54,287 bases of DNA from a virus, in IMG/VR virus record IMGVR_UViG_3300017593_002049, positions 1 through 54,287 of that record; one strand, given 5' to 3'. The stretch's first letter is position 1; every line of letters starts with the position of its first letter. This document shows, piece after piece, positions 14,735-23,672 of this stretch. Position numbers and translations under genes: made by a program. The notes beneath the pieces are model-generated. The model was not told the origin of the DNA. It ran no database searches and worked only from the letters and a program-made list of their open reading frames with translations.

Positions 14735-17098
14735 ATGACATACCTAAACTATGATGCTGGCGGCTTTATCGTTGGCGTGAACAAAATTAATGATGGGATT
14801 GACCGCGTGCACGATGACACGCAAGAGATCATCCAAATATTAAAGAGCCAAAATCAAATTGCTAATACGCGCATGACTGAACTAACCAGGGCGGTGAGGA
14901 AGGCGACCTATCAAGCCAGCAGCCAGAGCAGCGTTAACAGCAACCGAGAACGCGCCGCCAGTGGTCGCACCTTATCCTCAAGTCGTATTACTGGCGAACC
15001 CGCCAGCATAACCCGACAAGCGCCAAGCGCCAGCCGGCGCACGCAACCAAACAGCAATACTCAAAACATTGGCAGTCAGGCTCACGCCGCAAGACGCAAC
15101 CAAGGCAGTGGTCAGACAGGTAGTGATACCGTGCCGATCAGCCGTGACAGCACTAATGCCAGCAGTCGAACGCGCAGCCCTAACAACGACAGCCCCGCCA
15201 GTACGGACGCAGCAGGGCGCGAACGTGACGCAAGAGGCCGTTTTACTGGGGGTGGTAGTAGCTCAGCGTCCGAAAACGAGCATAAAAAGCTGGGTTTTGG
15301 CTCATTAAGTGGTGGCCGCAGTGATACCAGTGGTATTGATCCATTGGTCGATAGTTTTAGAGAGGCAAAAGATCTTTTATCCCCGCTTGGACGCGTTGGC
15401 AAGCTGGCAGGTCGAGGGGTTAAGTTTAGCGTATCAAAACTAAAGGCCATGAAGCGGCGGGAACCGTTGCCAAACGATCAATCACGTCATAACAACGAAA
15501 ATGAAAAACTACTGGATAAGATACTAAAAGCCATTAGAAAGCAGCGTGGTAATGGTGCCGGCAGCGGTTTGATTGGCGGCTTGCTTGGCAGCAGTCGTGG
15601 TGGTCGTGGCGGCGGCCTTAAAAACCTATTTAAGAAAATGGGCGGCCTGAAAATGCTAGGGGCGCTTAGCGCCGTTGCTGGTACAGCTGGCCTTGCGATG
15701 GACTGGGATAACCTTGACTATCAAGGCAAATCAGAGGGCGTGGGTAAACTGGCGGGTGCTGGCGCTGGTGCAATCGCTGGAGCGACCGTTGGTTCAGTCG
15801 TGCCAGTGGTCGGCACAGCTATTGGCGCGGTTGTTGGTGGCTGGCTTGGTAGTGAGGGCGGCGAATGGCTTGGCGGCGTGGCTTCACCTTATATTGAGAG
15901 TTGGACAAGTGCGATCACAGCCTACAACTTGCCAGCAAAAATGAGCGACACATGGGATGAGGGTATCAAGCCGTTTTTTGCGACTATGACTAGTGCAGCC
16001 AGTAAATTCTATGAAGCTTCATTATCAGCAGTCTCAGCCGCAATCGACAATGTTGGCAACTTTATTGATGGTGGTATGGACGGCATAACGTCAGCCAATG
16101 CGGGGGCAAATGGAGCAACCGCAGCCAATTTGTCCGAAAAGCAAAACAAAAATCAAATGATGGTTTATGAGTCGTTTAGAAATGCTGGCTTGTCAGATGC
16201 TCAGGCAAGAGCTATGACGGCAGAGGTTGGACGCGAGAACAGCTACCAAGATAAATACTTGTTTGGTGGTCATAGCGACCCTGCTAATAATGAGTACAAC
16301 TTAGGTATGTTCTCATGGCAGAAGGAACGCGGCAAAAAGCTGTATAAGCACTTAAACTCTAAAGGTATGATTCAAAATGGCAAGATCATACAGTCGCAAG
16401 AGGCGTTGAACGAGCAAGCGAGATTCGCCGTTAATGAAATCAATACGGACCCTAGTTATAGTCGGACTAAGAAAGAGTTTTTAAACAATCCTAATGTGTC
16501 CTATGGGAAGGCCAATGAAGTATTAGGCCGAAATTACATACGCTGGCGCTATACCGACCCTCAGTATGCAAAGCATCACCAGTACCGCGATCAATACAAA
16601 GCGCTGATTGATCAGCAGTTAAAGCCCATTGAAGATACCACTATCATTGACGAGGCTAAAGAAAAGACGGGTAAGATTGCTCAAAACGTTAAAGATGCCG
16701 TTATACAAAAACAGCAAGTAAGTAAGGAGGTTGAAGGTTCGCTGGCAAATAAAGCTAAAAATAATAGCAGTGCGCTTGGCGTTGAGCTCGGCAAGATGAC
16801 ACCCAATAAAGGCAGCGCTGGTGACGTTAAGAGTAATTTTAGTGACAACACACCAATGATCTTTAATTCGAGCAAGTCAGCTGGCAAGGATCTTGGTTAT
16901 GCCCCCGCGCATTTTCCATCAACACCTATGCTGAATGTGCCTAATATGCCAAAGGTCAAACAGCGCCTCGATAGTGGCGGGGATAGTAAGCCGATCATGA
17001 TTCAAAGTAATAATGACAGTATTCATCAAAACGTGTCAGACCGCAGCTTGGCTCATGCTATTACAGGCGGGTTAGGCCAACAGCGTCAGTGGGGTTAA
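14735..17098 (+). CDS. tape measure protein with tail lysozyme domain
   Basis: 787 aa. Short structured N-terminus, then a Ser/Arg/Asn-rich low-complexity stretch (about 60-170), a Gly/Ala-rich hydrophobic region with membrane-like segments (about 300-390: LGALSAVAGTAGLAM, AGAGAGAIAGATVGSVVPVV) and a phage tail lysozyme domain at about 465-630 (NAGLSDAQARAMTAEVGRE, YNLGMFSW). This is the composition of tape measure proteins that form a membrane channel and cut peptidoglycan. At about 0.15 nm per residue it would set a tail of roughly 110-120 nm. It is unusually far (about 32 kb) from the tail chaperone genes. Confidence 0.65.
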   Translation: MTYLNYDAGGFIVGVNKINDGIDRVHDDTQEIIQILKSQNQIANTRMTELTRAVRKATYQASSQSSVNSNRERAASGRTLSSSRITGEPASITRQAPSASRRTQPNSNTQNIGSQAHAARRNQGSGQTGSDTVPISRDSTNASSRTRSPNNDSPASTDAAGRERDARGRFTGGGSSSASENEHKKLGFGSLSGGRSDTSGIDPLVDSFREAKDLLSPLGRVGKLAGRGVKFSVSKLKAMKRREPLPNDQSRHNNENEKLLDKILKAIRKQRGNGAGSGLIGGLLGSSRGGRGGGLKNLFKKMGGLKMLGALSAVAGTAGLAMDWDNLDYQGKSEGVGKLAGAGAGAIAGATVGSVVPVVGTAIGAVVGGWLGSEGGEWLGGVASPYIESWTSAITAYNLPAKMSDTWDEGIKPFFATMTSAASKFYEASLSAVSAAIDNVGNFIDGGMDGITSANAGANGATAANLSEKQNKNQMMVYESFRNAGLSDAQARAMTAEVGRENSYQDKYLFGGHSDPANNEYNLGMFSWQKERGKKLYKHLNSKGMIQNGKIIQSQEALNEQARFAVNEINTDPSYSRTKKEFLNNPNVSYGKANEVLGRNYIRWRYTDPQYAKHHQYRDQYKALIDQQLKPIEDTTIIDEAKEKTGKIAQNVKDAVIQKQQVSKEVEGSLANKAKNNSSALGVELGKMTPNKGSAGDVKSNFSDNTPMIFNSSKSAGKDLGYAPAHFPSTPMLNVPNMPKVKQRLDSGGDSKPIMIQSNNDSIHQNVSDRSLAHAITGGLGQQRQWG

Positions 17099-17108
17099 TT
17101 GAAGAAAA

Positions 17109-17138
17109 GTGACGCATTGTTATTAGCAGTGATACAAT
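17109..17138 (+). promoter_or_regulatory. extended -10 promoter
   Basis: GTGACG (17109-17114), 18 nt, TGATACAAT (TG extension, -10 at 17133-17138). It lacks the GGAACAC element and would let the following gene be expressed in the lysogen. Confidence 0.4.
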
Positions 17139-17165
17139 CGGCATTTGTTAGACTAGAGGTCAATT

Positions 17166-17669
17166 ATGCAGTTACAGACAGTTTTAAAACGTGCCAGCGC
17201 TAGCTTTTTAGTTGGTTTAGCTATGATCGGTCAGGCACAAGCGGTCGGCTCATCAAAAGATGACAACCTGATGTGCGCCGCTTACATGGATATTGCCGTG
17301 GCAGATCTTTACCCGCTAAAGCTCATACCGTATGCCAAAGCCAAGCAAATGCTAACCAGTCGGTTTATGCGTTTGGCCACCACATCCATATCAATCAACG
17401 AGCCGACCAGTACGGTCGTTAGCAACTTTATTACGGCGCGGAACCAAGCAAGAGAGGACTTGCTTAAAAATAATCAGTTTAACGACTTGCGCTTAGATCC
17501 TGAACGTGACCTTCTCACGTATGCGCAAGCGATCGATAAGCAAATAAACCAGTATTGCCCAAAGGGTAATCCCAGCTATGAAGCCATGGCCAATAGTCAT
17601 ACTAAAGATGAGATTGTGGCTATGGCCGTTGAAGTGTCAAACGAGCTGAAAAAACACGGCGAAAAATAG
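17166..17669 (+). CDS. exported hypothetical protein
   Basis: 167 aa with a signal peptide (ASFLVGLAMIGQAQA, cleavage expected after AQA) and a mainly helical mature part with two Cys (LMCAAYMD, QYCPKG) that may pair in the periplasm. AGAGG precedes the ATG. It has its own sigma-70-like promoter and a strong terminator, so it is an independent unit inside the late region, probably lysogenic cargo. The family is not recognised. Confidence 0.5.
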   Translation: MQLQTVLKRASASFLVGLAMIGQAQAVGSSKDDNLMCAAYMDIAVADLYPLKLIPYAKAKQMLTSRFMRLATTSISINEPTSTVVSNFITARNQAREDLLKNNQFNDLRLDPERDLLTYAQAIDKQINQYCPKGNPSYEAMANSHTKDEIVAMAVEVSNELKKHGEK

Positions 17670-17686
17670 CGATTCATGCAGTTAAT

Positions 17687-17718
17687 AAAAAACCCACCTT
17701 TTAAAAGGTGGGTTTTTT
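17687..17718 (+). terminator. strong bidirectional terminator
   Basis: AAAAAACCCACCTTTT / AAAAGGTGGGTTTTTT perfect stem between two convergent genes. Confidence 0.9.
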
Positions 17719-17723
17719 ATTGT

Positions 17724-18155
17724 TTACTTACCAACAGGGTAGCTATACCAAATACGAATACCGTAAAGGACTTCTTGATCTTTTCTATGTATCTTTTGGG
17801 TCCGGCTTTTAAACTCAAAACTAATTAGTTCATGGCTTGGGTAATCATTAAAAAAGTCACTCATATACTTTGAACAAGCCATTCGGACCTTTTCGTTATG
17901 ACTCATAAAACTATCACTATCTTCCAGCTCAAGGTGGGTCGGATGCCATTCTGTAAAGATGATTTTTCGACTCAATTTCTTTAATGAAGTAAGCCCTTGG
18001 TTTATCAAAACAAGCAAAGATGTATTAAAAGAGGAGACATCTTCCTCAGCGGCGTAGTCAGTTACAGCCTTATGTAGAGTGGGTGTCAGCCTAATTTGAC
18101 TGCGCTTCCAAGTATTTTGTGATTGCAATAATTCTGACTCTAATAAATACGTCAT
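17724..18155 (-). CDS. ribbon-helix-helix-type protein
   Basis: 143 aa. An RHH-like segment at about 18-57 (SQIRLTPTLHKAVTDYAAEE, then SLLVLINQGL) suggests Arc/MetJ-type DNA binding, followed by a C-terminal alpha/beta domain of unknown role. It is the only minus-strand gene in the late region and its promoter (18193-18222) is filled with TGACA/TGTCA sites, suggesting self-repression. It is AT-rich and lysogen-expressed in appearance. Confidence 0.5.
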   Translation of the reverse strand: MTYLLESELLQSQNTWKRSQIRLTPTLHKAVTDYAAEEDVSSFNTSLLVLINQGLTSLKKLSRKIIFTEWHPTHLELEDSDSFMSHNEKVRMACSKYMSDFFNDYPSHELISFEFKSRTQKIHRKDQEVLYGIRIWYSYPVGK

Positions 18156-18182
18156 TGTTACATCCTATAATTTAAAATATTG

Positions 18183-18242
18183 GTTGACATCAATTATAGT
18201 GTCATGAAAACAATATTGTCAATGACATTATTTTTAGTGTCG
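18183..18242 (-). promoter_or_regulatory. RHH-gene promoter with TGACA operator array
   Basis: On the minus strand: TTGACA (18222-18217), 18 nt, TATAAT (18198-18193), near-consensus. TGACA or TGTCA occurs at 18184, 18200, 18217 and 18223, with a partial copy at 18238: several inverted copies in 60 bp, the layout expected of an autorepressing RHH protein. Confidence 0.6.
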
Positions 18243-18354
18243 TTAGTTTAGATGTAAAATCTCGTAAATATCTTTTGAAAGCTTGGTAAGAGGTCATTGA
18301 TCCAAACTATAAATAGCACTTCCGCATAAAAGTCGATTATTATTCATTTTAACG

Positions 18355-19383
18355 GTGATACAATCAATAAAAATTCACCGTTATCAAGGATATTGCATAT
18401 CTATTACCAAATCTCTACTTCTGATACTGTTTTCTACGGTATTAATCACTGCGTGCGATTCATCACTTGATACATCGGATGACACTGAGGGGGTAGCCGC
18501 GAAAGAAAATCTAGTTGAGGCGACTGGAAACCCTTGTTTAGAGCCTTGGGCCATTGACAGAATGAAAGAGCATATTAAGGAACAAGCAGAAGAGGTAATT
18601 ACTACTAAGTACGGTGCGGGTGTTATTGATACGTCGTTACTTTATGACTCAGAGATATCCTTTGACTATATTTCACAGCCCACCACTCTTGAAAATGGAG
18701 ATTTGTCTTGCTCAGCAGAGGTAAACGTATCCTATTTAGGAAATGCGAATTCAGCAGATGATCTAGCGGTTATGTATAGTAAATTGGTCAACAGTAATAT
18801 TGGGTACAACTCCAATCCTTTTGCTAATGTTTATAGTGGTTATGATATCAAGCTAGAGCTGGCAAGTATGGGTATTAGTGAATTTAATATTAATGAGTTT
18901 AATGATATTTCAGGTAATACATTTTCAACTAAAATGGATTATCAGCTGAAAAAAACGTATTCAGAAACTGGAGAGGAACAGCAAAGTTATGAAGCAGGTA
19001 TTGGCAAACCGGCTGCAATGCTTGCAACGATAGCGCTATTAGATAAGTTTATACAAAAAAATAAAAATTCTGACAATGCTTCAGGTGTTGATAGCATGGA
19101 AGATCAGGCAGTGAAAGCAGATAGCTATTATGAAGATGAGTATGTAGAAGACTATGAAGATTTTGAGGAAGATTCAGCTGTTATTACTGATCAGACGCAG
19201 CAAGCTTCTAATGTAGAAGAACCTAGAAGCGAAAAGCCTGGTAATGAAAATCAAAAGGTAGGTGATAGAAAGCCAACTAAGGCTGTGACAAGTACTTATG
19301 CAGACGAGGTTGATACTGATATAGATGAAGATAAATACGATACTTCTTATGTTTATGGTTATGAAGCCGAAAATGTAGAGTAG
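18355..19383 (+). CDS. lipoprotein with acidic C-terminal tail
   Basis: 342 aa. Hydrophobic leader LLLILFSTVLITAC with lipobox Cys at about residue 34; the body (about 60-225) has two Cys (NPCLEPW, LSCSAEV), and the C-terminal 90 residues are acidic low complexity (EDEYVEDYEDFEED). The only upstream start I can support is GTG at 18355, without a good ribosome-binding site, so the start is uncertain. Probably envelope cargo; family not recognised. It ends just before late promoter B and its overlapping terminator. Confidence 0.5.
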   Translation: MIQSIKIHRYQGYCISITKSLLLILFSTVLITACDSSLDTSDDTEGVAAKENLVEATGNPCLEPWAIDRMKEHIKEQAEEVITTKYGAGVIDTSLLYDSEISFDYISQPTTLENGDLSCSAEVNVSYLGNANSADDLAVMYSKLVNSNIGYNSNPFANVYSGYDIKLELASMGISEFNINEFNDISGNTFSTKMDYQLKKTYSETGEEQQSYEAGIGKPAAMLATIALLDKFIQKNKNSDNASGVDSMEDQAVKADSYYEDEYVEDYEDFEEDSAVITDQTQQASNVEEPRSEKPGNENQKVGDRKPTKAVTSTYADEVDTDIDEDKYDTSYVYGYEAENVE

Positions 19384-19414
19384 GAAAGCTAGAAATAGTA
19401 CGAAGCCAGTCAAA

Positions 19415-19454
19415 GGAACACCCCACAAGCCAGCCCCTGCAAGCCCCTTAAACT
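19415..19454 (+). promoter_or_regulatory. late promoter B
   Basis: GGAACACC at 19415, 26 nt, TAAACT (19449-19454). The -10 box lies inside the left arm of the hairpin 19443-19484. Confidence 0.7.
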
Positions 19455-19491
19455 AGACGTATTCACTACGTTTATTTAAGGGGCATTTTTT
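19443..19491 (+). terminator. terminator hairpin overlapping promoter B and the SD
   Basis: GCCCCTTAAA pairs with TTTAAGGGGC, and inside it TAGACGTA with TACGTTTA (one G-T pair), then ATTTTTT. The left arm contains the promoter B -10 box; the right arm contains AAGGGG, the Shine-Dalgarno of the gene starting at 19492. Read-through RNA would terminate and hide the SD; RNA started at B (about 19461, in the loop) has only the right arm. Confidence 0.75.
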
Positions 19492-20421
19492 ATGTCAAAA
19501 AGAACAGACCCAATCACTTACAACCTAGCAGATCGCGGCCGCAAGCATGTTGGCGTTGATCGGTCGGACATGAACGTTCAATCGATGATCGAACGTATTA
19601 ACGCGCCTGATGTTCAAGAGTTGGTTGCCAGTGGTGATCTATACGGTTATTACGGCCATGAAATACGCGCACGTTTTGGCATGAACCCGCCTGATGTTTG
19701 GCTAAACCCCAAGACTGGCGAAAACATACGGATTGAGCCAGCCCTACGCACAATCGAGCTAAGCGCCGACAGTGACGGCAATGTCACATCAAGACATGAG
19801 TTTTTAGATACCGATACTGGTAAATACTCACAAAAACTTTATACGAGCAAGGCTGGCGGGTTTAGCAGCGCCGTTATGCGCAAGCGCGGTGAGTCAGGTA
19901 AGTTTGATGTCACAAGATTTTATGGGTTCGACTACGTTCGCCAGCCTAATTACAACACCAATCGCGGTAGCGGTACGTTCGATAGCTTGTTTTGGCTAGA
20001 TGAAGATGAAGCTGAAATGGCGTTTGACAGTATGGACGGCCTAACCCCGCAGCAAGCCAGCCACAAGGCAGCACTTGAAGCCGCTATTTTGCACCAGTAC
20101 GACAGTATAGCGACCGCCAACGAAGCGGACGTGATGATCAGTCATTACCAAAACGAATTAATGCGATCACAGGACGAGCAGGTTAGCCGCCAAGAGAAAC
20201 TAGAGCGCCTACGCCAGCGCCGCCACGACCGCAAACAAGAGGTTTTTGACAGCTTGATTTGTCCGTCAGTTGATTTTGGTCAAGCTATGGCGCAGTGGGA
20301 TAACTTCAATGCGCAAGGCACAAGTGATCTTGATCTACGCACGATAGCCGATAGCAAGCAAGCCAAAGCGGATCAAGAGGCACATCACCGTGAACGCACC
20401 CGCATTTTCAAAGGCCGCTAA
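19492..20421 (+). CDS. putative prohead maturation protease
   Basis: 309 aa. GDLYGYYGHEIRARFGM (His56) and KAGGFSSAV (Ser125), about 69 residues apart, resemble the His/Ser arrangement of herpesvirus-type and HK97/gp21-type capsid maturation proteases. EPALRTIEL and RHEFLDTDTG lie between. The C-terminal part is helical and basic and carries FDSL at 163, FDSM at 178 and FDSL at 252, the same motif found in the capsid protein N-terminus, suggesting self-processing sites. The first gene of cassette B, with large terminase at the end of the cassette. Assignment is by pattern only. Confidence 0.5.
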   Translation: MSKRTDPITYNLADRGRKHVGVDRSDMNVQSMIERINAPDVQELVASGDLYGYYGHEIRARFGMNPPDVWLNPKTGENIRIEPALRTIELSADSDGNVTSRHEFLDTDTGKYSQKLYTSKAGGFSSAVMRKRGESGKFDVTRFYGFDYVRQPNYNTNRGSGTFDSLFWLDEDEAEMAFDSMDGLTPQQASHKAALEAAILHQYDSIATANEADVMISHYQNELMRSQDEQVSRQEKLERLRQRRHDRKQEVFDSLICPSVDFGQAMAQWDNFNAQGTSDLDLRTIADSKQAKADQEAHHRERTRIFKGR

Positions 20422-20430
20422 GGGGATATT

Positions 20431-21333
20431 ATGAACAAGGTTAGCCGTTTGTTATCCCCGCTGGAATCAATACAGAACGCATGGGGATTAAAGCTAAGGG
20501 ATTTTCGCCAGTGGTGCACGCCAGCTGGCCAAAAGTCTATTAGAGACTGGAAAACGCGCCGCGTTGAGGGCGCTATTATCGTGGCCAAAGGCAGCATGGT
20601 TGATGACGTTGAAAATATGCTAAAAGCTGTCCAGCAGAACGAAAACGCCGAGGCCATGGGTGATACGACTAACTCAGGCACGTCAGTAAACCTACCAATC
20701 ATGGTGACGGCCATAAGTGCCGTTGAATCCCCGCCCGAACGTGAAGCGGTTATTGGTTCCCCAACATGGCAAAATGTGGTAGTTCCGACCGACCCATTAC
20801 GGCGCGTGGTGCAAATGAGGACAGCCGCCGTGTCTTATCGTTGCCAAATAGCCTTTTTTGCCCCTGATCCTCATGCGGCCTCATCGATTGCCAATCAGTT
20901 TGTTAACTTTTGGAAGCATGAAGCCAAGCGCGGCATCGATGTTTCTTATGAGCTGGGTTTTGCTGGCGAGTCAATCATTAAGGATGTATGGAATTTTAGA
21001 GTCGTAGAAAACACGCTTTACCCTGATAAGGCAGACGTAGGCATTGAGACTGTGCACGCCGTAACGGTTGATTGCATTGTGGTAGGTGCTGAGCCAAACG
21101 TAGTGGGGCTTGACGGCTATGATGACGACATTACCGACACTGGCGAACCTGACGGCAGCATACCGCCAAACTTGCCACCAGTGGGCGGCCACCGTGACCC
21201 GCCTGATAAGTTGAATAGTTTTGTCATTGAGGCCGACATTATCGAGTGTGAAGCGAACCGACACACCCGCGTAACAGCTGATCCTATGACTGGTGATATT
21301 AGCCAGCAAGATATTAAGGATGACGCGCTATGA
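20431..21333 (+). CDS. putative virion structural protein
   Basis: 300 aa. The central part (NLPIMVTAISAV, then PTDPLRRVVQMRTAAVSYRCQIAFF) resembles head-tail joining or tail-completion type proteins of large myophages, and a Pro/Asp/Gly-rich loop lies near 228-260. AAGGGG precedes the ATG by 6 nt. It is co-transcribed with the protease-like and terminase genes and overlaps the next gene (ATGA). Specific role not identified. Confidence 0.45.
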   Translation: MNKVSRLLSPLESIQNAWGLKLRDFRQWCTPAGQKSIRDWKTRRVEGAIIVAKGSMVDDVENMLKAVQQNENAEAMGDTTNSGTSVNLPIMVTAISAVESPPEREAVIGSPTWQNVVVPTDPLRRVVQMRTAAVSYRCQIAFFAPDPHAASSIANQFVNFWKHEAKRGIDVSYELGFAGESIIKDVWNFRVVENTLYPDKADVGIETVHAVTVDCIVVGAEPNVVGLDGYDDDITDTGEPDGSIPPNLPPVGGHRDPPDKLNSFVIEADIIECEANRHTRVTADPMTGDISQQDIKDDAL

Positions 21334-21860
21334 GTAATAAAAAACCAGCCAACCCGCACGCAATCTACATTGATTCACGCGCCGCTACCTATGACGGTGA
21401 AGCCGTGCGCATCTTGGCCGTAACCCTTGCTGACAGCGGTAAGATTTTGATCAGTAAAGAGGTTGAATGGCGCGACCAGCCAGCCGCCAAAGGTGACACG
21501 ATCGTTGTAACCGATACGCCTAACGTCTTCAATCACTGGGGCTTGGCGTTCAATGAAAAAGAGCAGATGCAAGCGGTTATGGCAGCTTATAAGGCCAGCT
21601 TAGCCGCTGGCTTGCTAGTGATCGATAGCTCAGTGCAGCGTTACGACCCTAAACAGGTGATCCAAACACGTAAGGTCGATGAGCGCGGTAAGGCGCTCGA
21701 TTTTGACAGCATGGGGATTAATAACGGCCATATTGCAGTATTGCTTGCAGTATGGGCGGCAAGATCAGCCCACGGCGGCTATGTTATAACCCGCCAGCCC
21801 GAAGCCGAAGCAAAAGAGGCCGAAGCTGACGAGTTCGACATGATGCCGTTTAGTATCTAG
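21330..21860 (+). CDS. hypothetical structural or packaging protein
   Basis: 176 aa, coupled by ATGA to the previous gene and 11 nt upstream of large terminase. Beta-rich N-terminus (GEAVRILAVTLADSGKILIS), helical centre and acidic C-terminus (EAEAKEAEADEFDMM). Contains one FDSM at about residue 125. Not recognised. Confidence 0.45.
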   Translation: MSNKKPANPHAIYIDSRAATYDGEAVRILAVTLADSGKILISKEVEWRDQPAAKGDTIVVTDTPNVFNHWGLAFNEKEQMQAVMAAYKASLAAGLLVIDSSVQRYDPKQVIQTRKVDERGKALDFDSMGINNGHIAVLLAVWAARSAHGGYVITRQPEAEAKEAEADEFDMMPFSI

Positions 21861-21871
21861 GCGGCGGCGGT

Positions 21872-23425
21872 ATGGTTGATAGTTTATTAGAGTTACCCGA
21901 ATGGCTAGAAGTGTGCGACCGATACCGCTATGACATAACACGTTTTGCGGTTGAAGCGCTGGACATGACGATCGATTCAGGACAGGCCGTAACCCCGCAG
22001 CAGGAATTGCTTTTTGAATCGATCCAAATTCCAAGTAGTCGCACGTCCGTTGCGTCAGGACACGGTACAGGTAAATCACGTAGTGCTGGCATTATCGCGT
22101 TGTGGCATTTACTTTTTTACCCTGAATCCGTCATGCTTTTTACCGCGCCGCAAATTGGCCAGTTAAGGACGGTCGTTTGGAAAGAGATTAATATTTGTAT
22201 TCAGCGCTTGCGTAATAACCCCGCGCTTGGCTGGCTGGCTGATTTTGTCGTGGTACTGACAGAAAAGATATACATCAAGGGCTTTAAAGATACGTGGTTC
22301 GTTTTCGCTAAGACCGCGCCCAAACACCAGCCGACCAACATTGCTGGCCAGCATGGTGATCATTATATGGTATGGGCTGATGAGGCTTGCGGTATCGATG
22401 ATGCGGTGATGGAAGTTGCTATCGGTGCCTTGACCCATGAAAACAACAGAGCCGTGCTGACGAGCCAGCCCGCGACCAATACAGGCTTTTTCTATGACAC
22501 ACACCATAAGCTAAGCCACCATAACGGCGGCGTGTGGATTGCATTGGAGTTTAACGGCGAATTATCCCCGCTAGTCAGTGAATCTAAATTGATCGAGGCG
22601 CTATACCAGTATGGCAGCCGTGATCATGCAGGTTACATGATCCGCATACGCGGTAAGTTCCCTGAGTTAAAGGGCAAATTCTTACTGACGCGATCCGAAA
22701 TAACGCAAATGCTAAAGCGTAAACCCGCGATCACTGAGGAAGACGAGTACGGCTATATCATAACCGTGGACGTTGGCGGTGACGTTGGCCGTGATAGCAG
22801 CGTAATTAGTGTGTTTAAGGTCGTGGATAAGGACTACCAAGGCCGCATTGAGCGCCATGCCCACTTGATTGATATACCGCTATTTAGCAACAGAGCCGAT
22901 ATTAACGAGCTTAAAGCCAAGATCTATGCAACGGTTGCCGAATATGCTGGCGCGACCATTGTTATCGATCCTATGGGCGCTGGTATGGGTTTATGCCAGT
23001 CACTTAAAGCTGAGGGCTTGTATTTTGAAACGGTAAACTGGGGCGTGCCTTGTTTCAATAACAACCTAAAAACGCTTTACTTCAACAAACGTGCTCACGC
23101 TTATGTGACCATGGCAAAAACCGTTGAGCGTGGCATATTCAGCATAGCGCCAAAAGTGCGCCGCATGTACCAAGTTGTCACCAACCTTGAAACGCAAATG
23201 AGCCGCTTGCCGTACTTCTTTGATGAAAAATCACGCTGGGGGATCACCAGTAAAAAGGACATGCTAAAAGAGGGTATCACCTCACCCGATATTGCCGATA
23301 CGTTCGCGTTCGCCTTTATGGAGAATATCAATTACACGCCAGCCAACAAGGTCGGATTTAAGGGCAGCGATAAGGATAAACAGCAATGGGAGGACTTGGA
23401 CGAGCTGGCCGCGCTTATGGGATAA
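21872..23425 (+). CDS. terminase large subunit
   Basis: 517 aa packaging motor. Walker A GHGTGKS (63-69), Walker B MVWADEACG (D170, E171), and a C-terminal RNase-H-like nuclease domain with ITVDVGGDVGRDSS (D300, D304), IVIDPMGAG (D366) and SPDIADTFAFAF. It cuts concatemeric DNA and drives it into the prohead through the portal (41429). Last gene of cassette B. The family is clear; the packaging strategy (cos or pac) cannot be told. Confidence 0.88.
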   Translation: MVDSLLELPEWLEVCDRYRYDITRFAVEALDMTIDSGQAVTPQQELLFESIQIPSSRTSVASGHGTGKSRSAGIIALWHLLFYPESVMLFTAPQIGQLRTVVWKEINICIQRLRNNPALGWLADFVVVLTEKIYIKGFKDTWFVFAKTAPKHQPTNIAGQHGDHYMVWADEACGIDDAVMEVAIGALTHENNRAVLTSQPATNTGFFYDTHHKLSHHNGGVWIALEFNGELSPLVSESKLIEALYQYGSRDHAGYMIRIRGKFPELKGKFLLTRSEITQMLKRKPAITEEDEYGYIITVDVGGDVGRDSSVISVFKVVDKDYQGRIERHAHLIDIPLFSNRADINELKAKIYATVAEYAGATIVIDPMGAGMGLCQSLKAEGLYFETVNWGVPCFNNNLKTLYFNKRAHAYVTMAKTVERGIFSIAPKVRRMYQVVTNLETQMSRLPYFFDEKSRWGITSKKDMLKEGITSPDIADTFAFAFMENINYTPANKVGFKGSDKDKQQWEDLDELAALMG

Positions 23426-23489
23426 AGTAAACATTAGTTTTGGTAAATTTTTTGGCCAATTTACCATTTAAAAAAATAACCCTAATAAT

Positions 23490-23517
23490 CAACGGTTTAT
23501 AAAAAAGCCGTTTTTAT
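23490..23517 (+). terminator. weak terminator after terminase
   Basis: AACGG / CCGTT with T-run; a second hairpin, TGGTAAAT / ATTTACCA, lies just before it at about 23440-23466. The rest of the 247-nt gap holds late promoter C. Confidence 0.45.
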
Positions 23518-23596
23518 ATTTAATGAACCATTGTTTGTATAAAGAGGCGAAATAGTAAGGGACAACAACCCCGCCATGACCCTCAGTCAAAGTGGT

Positions 23597-23635
23597 GGAA
23601 CACAGCCCATCAAGCCAGCTGGCACGCTGTAAAAT
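23597..23635 (+). promoter_or_regulatory. late promoter C
   Basis: GGAACACA at 23597 and TAAAAT at 23630-23635: start-to-start distance 33 nt, one less than in the other eight sites. Drives the fibre/baseplate cassette. Confidence 0.65.
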
Positions 23636-23672
23636 TAAGCCATACACGTAAATTGCATATTGGACAATAATT

